In this document: piece by piece, positions 34,201 to 36,835 of the stretch
How positions within the stretch are numbered: position 1 is the first letter of the stretch
Layout of the letters: each line of letters begins with the position of its first letter
DNA from: Polaromonas sp.
GTDB taxonomy: Bacteria; Pseudomonadota; Gammaproteobacteria; Burkholderiales; Burkholderiaceae_C
Direction: 5' to 3'
Length of the DNA: 36,835 nucleotides
Assembly (NCBI GenBank): GCA_025363315.1
Contig: JANYED010000042.1
Coordinates: 1-36,835 of the forward strand
The notes under the pieces: generated by a model
The model's input: the letters and a program-made list of their open reading frames with translations, nothing else
What the model was told of the DNA's origin: nothing
Databases searched by the model: none
Program-made: the position numbers and the translations under genes

Positions 34201-34277
34201 AAGGCCCGCTGGTGCTGGTAGAAACCAAACGGGATTTGGCAGCCATGCACCTGCCGTTTGAAAAACCGGCAGCCTGA
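31269..34277 (+). CDS. rne: Ribonuclease E
   Basis: RNase E is the main endonuclease of mRNA decay and rRNA/tRNA processing. The protein has 1002 residues. An S1 domain lies at about 35-125 (GNIYKAVVTRVEPSLEACFV). The DNase I-like catalytic part has D301 (VSVDVNSAR) and D344 (VVIDFIDMEES), two residues short of the E. coli positions D303/D346. The zinc link is C402/C405 in CPRCGGSG. The C-terminal half is disordered, with an Arg/Glu-rich tract at about 600-735 (REPREPRE-like repeats) that may bind RNA, and a conserved-looking end (LALVAQGSGLQWV). Residues about 867-882 are a translated palindromic repeat. The ATG at 31269 follows AAGGAAG. A strong terminator follows. Confidence 0.97.
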   Translation: MKRMLINATQAEERRLAIVDGQKLLDYEIEIEGREQRKGNIYKAVVTRVEPSLEACFVDYGEDRHGFLPFKEISRNYFAAGVSVGQARIQDVIREGQELMVQVEKEERGNKGAALTTFVSLAGRYVVLMPNNPRGGGVSRRIEGEDRAELKENMDQLEYPAGSSIIARTAGIGRSAPELQWDLNYLIKLWTAIEGAGKGGKGAFLIYQESSLVIRAIRDYFNSDIGDILFDTDDVYEQAKQFMAHVMPEHEHRVKRYRDDAPLFSRFQIEHQIESAYARTVQLPSGGAIVIDQTEALVSVDVNSARAIKGGDIEETATRTNLEAADEVARQMRLRDLGGLVVIDFIDMEESRNRRDVENRLRDALRQDRARVQFGTISKFGLMEMSRQRLRPTLSEGASIPCPRCGGSGHIRDTESSALQILRIIQEESLKDSTASVLCQVPVDVAAFLLNEKRSEISKIEMKQRINVLIVPNKILETPNYRLERLKHDDPRLDNIEASYKMADDMEDTTTVTRRSQEKHNKQEPIIKGVLPDMPAPSAPPKPADAPMAAKAEPQPVPIQAAPPAEKGFFGWIKGLFGSSDVPAKPVAAAVDAKKDDREDQSGNGARRDANRDGRGERGGRDGRRGGRARGERGDRPEGRPEGRSEQRADGRADGRGNERRERSPEQRGEQRIDQRGEPRNEQRGEGQEQREPRPPREAREPREPREGGRQERPRRERSERSGEQRPPMDATEQDIAMANKAAMAAAMGGAALDTNQDAPRRERGERGRRNDRRGEPRAEQREDRQEFADAPAAELTLDTDTDASVDNAAPGDQTDGQRAPRERRSRDRYGRERRERNDGTERQENAVETSVFTENQVPAELQNEAPAQQIRAQAAPEFISSAAAAPVMAAPSAPARAPVAAMPVATALSAAPAANSLPKVTSYDLPLQDLALVAQGSGLQWVNSDSAKIAEAQAAIAAEVKPAHVPRERAPVVMSNEGPLVLVETKRDLAAMHLPFEKPAA
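33867..33915 (-). repeat. Palindromic repeat copy I, inside rne
   Basis: On plus, CAGCCCAACAAATACGGGCG continues CAAGCAGCTCCTGAATTTAT. It is a near-consensus copy and gives AQQIRAQAAPEFI in the disordered C-terminal part of RNase E. Frame and strand are the same as in the sppA-like gene. Confidence 0.88.
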
Positions 34278-34297
34278 CGCCCGAAGGCCTAACGTAC

Positions 34298-34331
34298 AGC
34301 CCGGTCACTCCAACAGGTGACCGGGCTTTTT
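34298..34331 (+). terminator. Terminator of rne
   Basis: AGCCCGGTCAC (34298-34308) and GTGACCGGGCT (34317-34327) form a perfect 11-base-pair stem with an 8-base loop, followed by TTTTT. It lies 21 bases past the rne stop. Confidence 0.92.
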
Positions 34332-34381
34332 AATGCTTTTCATGCATCAGTCCGGCAAACATCATGAACGACGTTGCTGTT

Positions 34382-35671
34382 TTACAAAAGGGCGGCCTGC
34401 TTGTAAGCCTGAGCGGCAGCCGTGTCATCGCCGCGCTGCTCGGCCAGCACGGCCAGTGCCCGCCAGGCGCTGCGGTGCAGGCTTGCGTCTTGCAAGCCCA
34501 GCACAGCCAGTGACAACCACTGGCGGGCCTTGCCCCACAACTGGGCTTTGAGCGCCGCCATACCGGCCAGATACTGCACATTGGCATCGCGCGGGCGCGC
34601 GCCCTGCGCCGCTTCAATCCGCGCCAGCCAAGCGGCATCGAGTGAGTCCAGGCCGGGCACCAGCGCGCCAATCAGTTTGATACGCAGGCTGTCGCTCACA
34701 GTTGAGCCGGCTTGCATCGCCTGCTCCCATACCGATAGCAGCCAGCTGCGTGCCAGCTGGGCATCGCCGTTGAGCGCCATGAGCCGTGCGGCGGCGTGCA
34801 CGACCAGCTCGGGCATGCGGCGTTCGTTGTCATCCAGCGCGGCCCAAGCCTGTTGCAATTGGGCGGGGTCGCGCGCCTCGGTGAGCAATTCAAGCCCCAG
34901 GCCGCGCACAATACTCTGTGCAGCGTCCGGCGAAAACGCCCGGTGCTTGGCCAGAAGGCGGGTGGTGTCGAGCGCCTGAGCGGTTTGCCGCAACTGCTGG
35001 GTGGCGCGCAGCTTCATGCGCAGGGCCAGAGTGCGCCTTGCTGCGCCTTGCGGCAGCTGTGCGAGTGCTTCCAGCGCAGCGCGTGCATCGCGGTCGTCGA
35101 GCGCCCAGCGCGCAGCCCGCAGTTGCACCCCTTCGCGCACCTCCTGCGCATGGCGCGGGGCCGAGCTTTGCAGTGCCAATTGCAAGTGCTGGTCACGCAG
35201 CGGCTTGTTTTGCAGGGCCTGCGCGCTTTCTGCCACCAGCAGATGGGCAAGCGACTGCAACTGGCTGGCGCGAGAGGCGCTGTAGCCCGGCACCTGGCCG
35301 GTGTCTTGCGCCAGGCGGGACAGGCTTTGTTCTTGCGTGATGGCGTTTTGCGCAGATTTGGTGGCGCGAATGTACCGCCCGGCAAGCTGGTGGGCCAGCG
35401 AGTCCATCAGCGCGCCGTGCATGGCGCGCTCTTTTTGCTGGGCCCGCCATGCCCTGGCCTCGCTGGGCAACTCGGTCACCGCCGACAAGGCACGAAGCGC
35501 CAGATACAGCAGCACAAAAAAACCAGCCAGCAAAAAAATGGCCAGATTAAACGACACATCCAGCCGATGCGGCGGCCAGAAAATACTGACCACCGCCTGG
35601 TTGTTACCTGCAAACAGTGCGCAAGCCACCGCAATTGCAAACAGGGCCAGGAGCCAGAAAGCCGCGCGCAT
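34382..35671 (-). CDS. hemY: HemY-like membrane protein (heme operon)
   Basis: This protein of 429 residues has two N-terminal membrane helices (about 3-21 and 42-63) and the HemY_N-type start NNQAVVSIFWPPHRLDVSFN. A helical, TPR-like region rich in alanine and leucine follows, ending AAQAYKQAALL. It is the gammaproteobacterial/betaproteobacterial HemY (linked to the hem cluster), not the protoporphyrinogen oxidase of the same name in Bacillus. It lies 24 bases after hemX. Its molecular role is not settled. No clear terminator follows on minus. Confidence 0.88.
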   Translation of the reverse strand: MRAAFWLLALFAIAVACALFAGNNQAVVSIFWPPHRLDVSFNLAIFLLAGFFVLLYLALRALSAVTELPSEARAWRAQQKERAMHGALMDSLAHQLAGRYIRATKSAQNAITQEQSLSRLAQDTGQVPGYSASRASQLQSLAHLLVAESAQALQNKPLRDQHLQLALQSSAPRHAQEVREGVQLRAARWALDDRDARAALEALAQLPQGAARRTLALRMKLRATQQLRQTAQALDTTRLLAKHRAFSPDAAQSIVRGLGLELLTEARDPAQLQQAWAALDDNERRMPELVVHAAARLMALNGDAQLARSWLLSVWEQAMQAGSTVSDSLRIKLIGALVPGLDSLDAAWLARIEAAQGARPRDANVQYLAGMAALKAQLWGKARQWLSLAVLGLQDASLHRSAWRALAVLAEQRGDDTAAAQAYKQAALL

Positions 35672-35695
35672 GTATGACCCTTGTCGTTCTGGTGG

Positions 35696-36826
35696 CTAGC
35701 GGCCGGCAGCGGCTGTGGTCAGCGCCGCCAGCGTGTCGTCAATTCGCGGTAGCTCACTGCTTTTAAGCTGGCTTTGCACCTGCGCAAGCAGCTGTTGGGC
35801 GGCCTGGGTTTTGCGGGAACTGGCATCAAAATATTTGCCCAGCCAGACGCCTGCGCTTGTCAGATCGGCTCGCGCAGTATCGGTTTGCCGGGCCAGCAAA
35901 CCCAGCCGCGCGTTGAGCAACCGGAGTTTGAGGTTTTCGCGCAAGAAAACCGATTGTTCGGGCGACAGCAGGGCCGCCTCGGGTTGGTCAATGCGGCTGA
36001 CGCGCAGCAGCTTTCGACCTTCTTCGTGAATGGCGTCCAGCACTTTTCGGGCGGCTGATTTTGCGGGCTGCAGGTCAAGCCAGCCCAGCCAGGCGGCGCT
36101 GCCTTGACTCTGCAGCGGTTTGGCGGGCGGCGCTTCTGGCCGAGCCGTCGCGCCCGTTGGCACCGCACCGGACGCGCTGCTGGGTGGGCCGTTGGCCACC
36201 GGCAACTCATCGGCCAGGCGGGTCAGCTCGTCGAGCTTGATCATCAGCGCGGGTACATCGGTCAGGCTGGAGGCTTTGATGCGGTCCGTGTCCTTGGCCA
36301 TCGCCCGCAGTAGTGGGCTCAAGCGCGGTTGCGCGGCGCGCTGCAAACGCTGCTGGCTTGAAGCCAGCGCAGCCAGCAGCGGCGAGGGGCTGCCGGTGAG
36401 TTGCGCCTGCTGCTGGGCCAGGCGCAGGGCCGACTCAATATCCACCACCAGGTTTTCGTCACGCGAGCGTGACAGGCTTTGCATCAATTCTTCGAGCTGC
36501 GTACGCTGCAAGGACACCTCGCTCAGCCGGGCTTCGGTCACCGCCAGTTTGGCTGCGGTCTCCATGGCCAGCTCTTGTGCCTGGCGGGCCGTTGCGCGGG
36601 CTTCGGACGCCTGGCCGCCTGCATCAGCGCTCTGGCGTGCCAGTTGTTCCTGGATGGAACCCAACTTTTGCCACAGCAATCCGCTGACCACCAAGGCCAC
36701 CAGCGCAACCAATGCCACGACCGCGAGCAAGCGCTGCGCGGTCATGCGGTTGGGCTCGACCGGCGAAGGGGCCGGCGAGCCTTCCAGAGGCGCACTCGCC
36801 GCGGTAAGGCTGGGCTCTGTGTTCAT
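35696..36826 (-). CDS. hemX: HemX-like protein (uroporphyrinogen-III methylase-related)
   Basis: This protein of 376 residues has a cytoplasmic proline-rich start, one membrane helix at about 33-52 (LLAVVALVALVALVVSGLLW), and a long coiled-coil region rich in Glu/Gln/Ala (about 55-130). A helical domain follows with VDIESALRLAQQQAQLTG and FLRENLKLRLLNARLGLLARQ, both typical of HemX. The order hemX-hemY is standard in proteobacterial hem operons, with hemC/hemD expected upstream, outside the window. The ATG at 36826 lies nine bases from the window edge. Its function in heme synthesis is unclear. Confidence 0.9.
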   Translation of the reverse strand: MNTEPSLTAASAPLEGSPAPSPVEPNRMTAQRLLAVVALVALVALVVSGLLWQKLGSIQEQLARQSADAGGQASEARATARQAQELAMETAAKLAVTEARLSEVSLQRTQLEELMQSLSRSRDENLVVDIESALRLAQQQAQLTGSPSPLLAALASSQQRLQRAAQPRLSPLLRAMAKDTDRIKASSLTDVPALMIKLDELTRLADELPVANGPPSSASGAVPTGATARPEAPPAKPLQSQGSAAWLGWLDLQPAKSAARKVLDAIHEEGRKLLRVSRIDQPEAALLSPEQSVFLRENLKLRLLNARLGLLARQTDTARADLTSAGVWLGKYFDASSRKTQAAQQLLAQVQSQLKSSELPRIDDTLAALTTAAAGR

Positions 36827-36835
36827 GCCACCGAT

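Noticed and set aside
34796-35677. Plus-strand frame of 293 codons opposite hemY
   Set aside because: A shadow of an Ala/Leu/Arg-rich gene; hemY has the expected membrane helices and its place next to hemX.

Overview
The window looks like a chromosomal core segment of a betaproteobacterium, most likely Burkholderiales/Comamonadaceae (Polaromonas- or Rhodoferax-like). This is inferred from gene order and protein character: lepA-lepB-DUF4845-rnc-era-recO-pdxJ-acpS-nagZ, the rpoE-mucA-mucB-mucD block behind a fab cluster, plsX-rpmF-DUF177 opposite maf, rluC opposite rne, and hemX-hemY. No sequence search was possible. No tRNA, rRNA, CRISPR, transposase or phage gene was seen.

Layout. 1-491: AT-rich, no supported gene. 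492-1607 (+): serC of the divergent (alphaproteobacterial/Methanosarcina) type. 1693-4536 (-): an osmoprotectant-type ABC importer (two permeases and a binding protein, no ATPase), translationally coupled to nagZ. 4533-12723 (-): lepA, lepB, DUF4845, rnc, era, recO, pdxJ, acpS, nagZ. 12724-13292: a long intergenic region with a strong terminator and a possible small RNA or leader switch. 13293-17174 (-): the envelope-stress operon rpoE, rseA/mucA, rseB/mucB, degP/mucD, preceded by a small membrane protein gene that follows fabF. 17665-25315 (-): rpmF, plsX, fabH, a BNR/Asp-box protein, a polytopic membrane protein, fabD, fabG, acpP, fabF. 25493-26032 (-): DUF177. 26058-27448 (+): maf and an RsmI-family methyltransferase. 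27465-30675 (-): rluC, an HAD phosphatase, a Rieske protein, an S49 peptidase. 31269-34277 (+): rne with a roughly 590-base upstream region and a clear terminator. 34382-36826 (-): hemX and hemY; the window ends just upstream of hemX.

The genes cover fatty-acid and phospholipid synthesis (acpP, acpS, fab genes, plsX), RNA processing and translation (rnc, era, lepA, rne, rluC, rpmF), protein export and envelope quality control (lepB, sppA-like, sigma-E operon), peptidoglycan recycling (nagZ) and cofactors (pdxJ, serC, hemX/hemY).

The most notable signal is a short imperfect palindrome of about 45-80 bases with core GCTGCTTGCGCCC...GGGCTGCAGC. It occurs about nine times in 37 kb. Four copies lie between genes. 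The others lie inside reading frames, in rne, the sppA-like gene, mucB (where it forms most of the signal peptide), fabD, and probably pdxJ. In rne, sppA, mucB and pdxJ the same strand is read in the same frame. A second notable point is the two-gene insertion (BNR protein plus membrane protein) between fabH and fabD.
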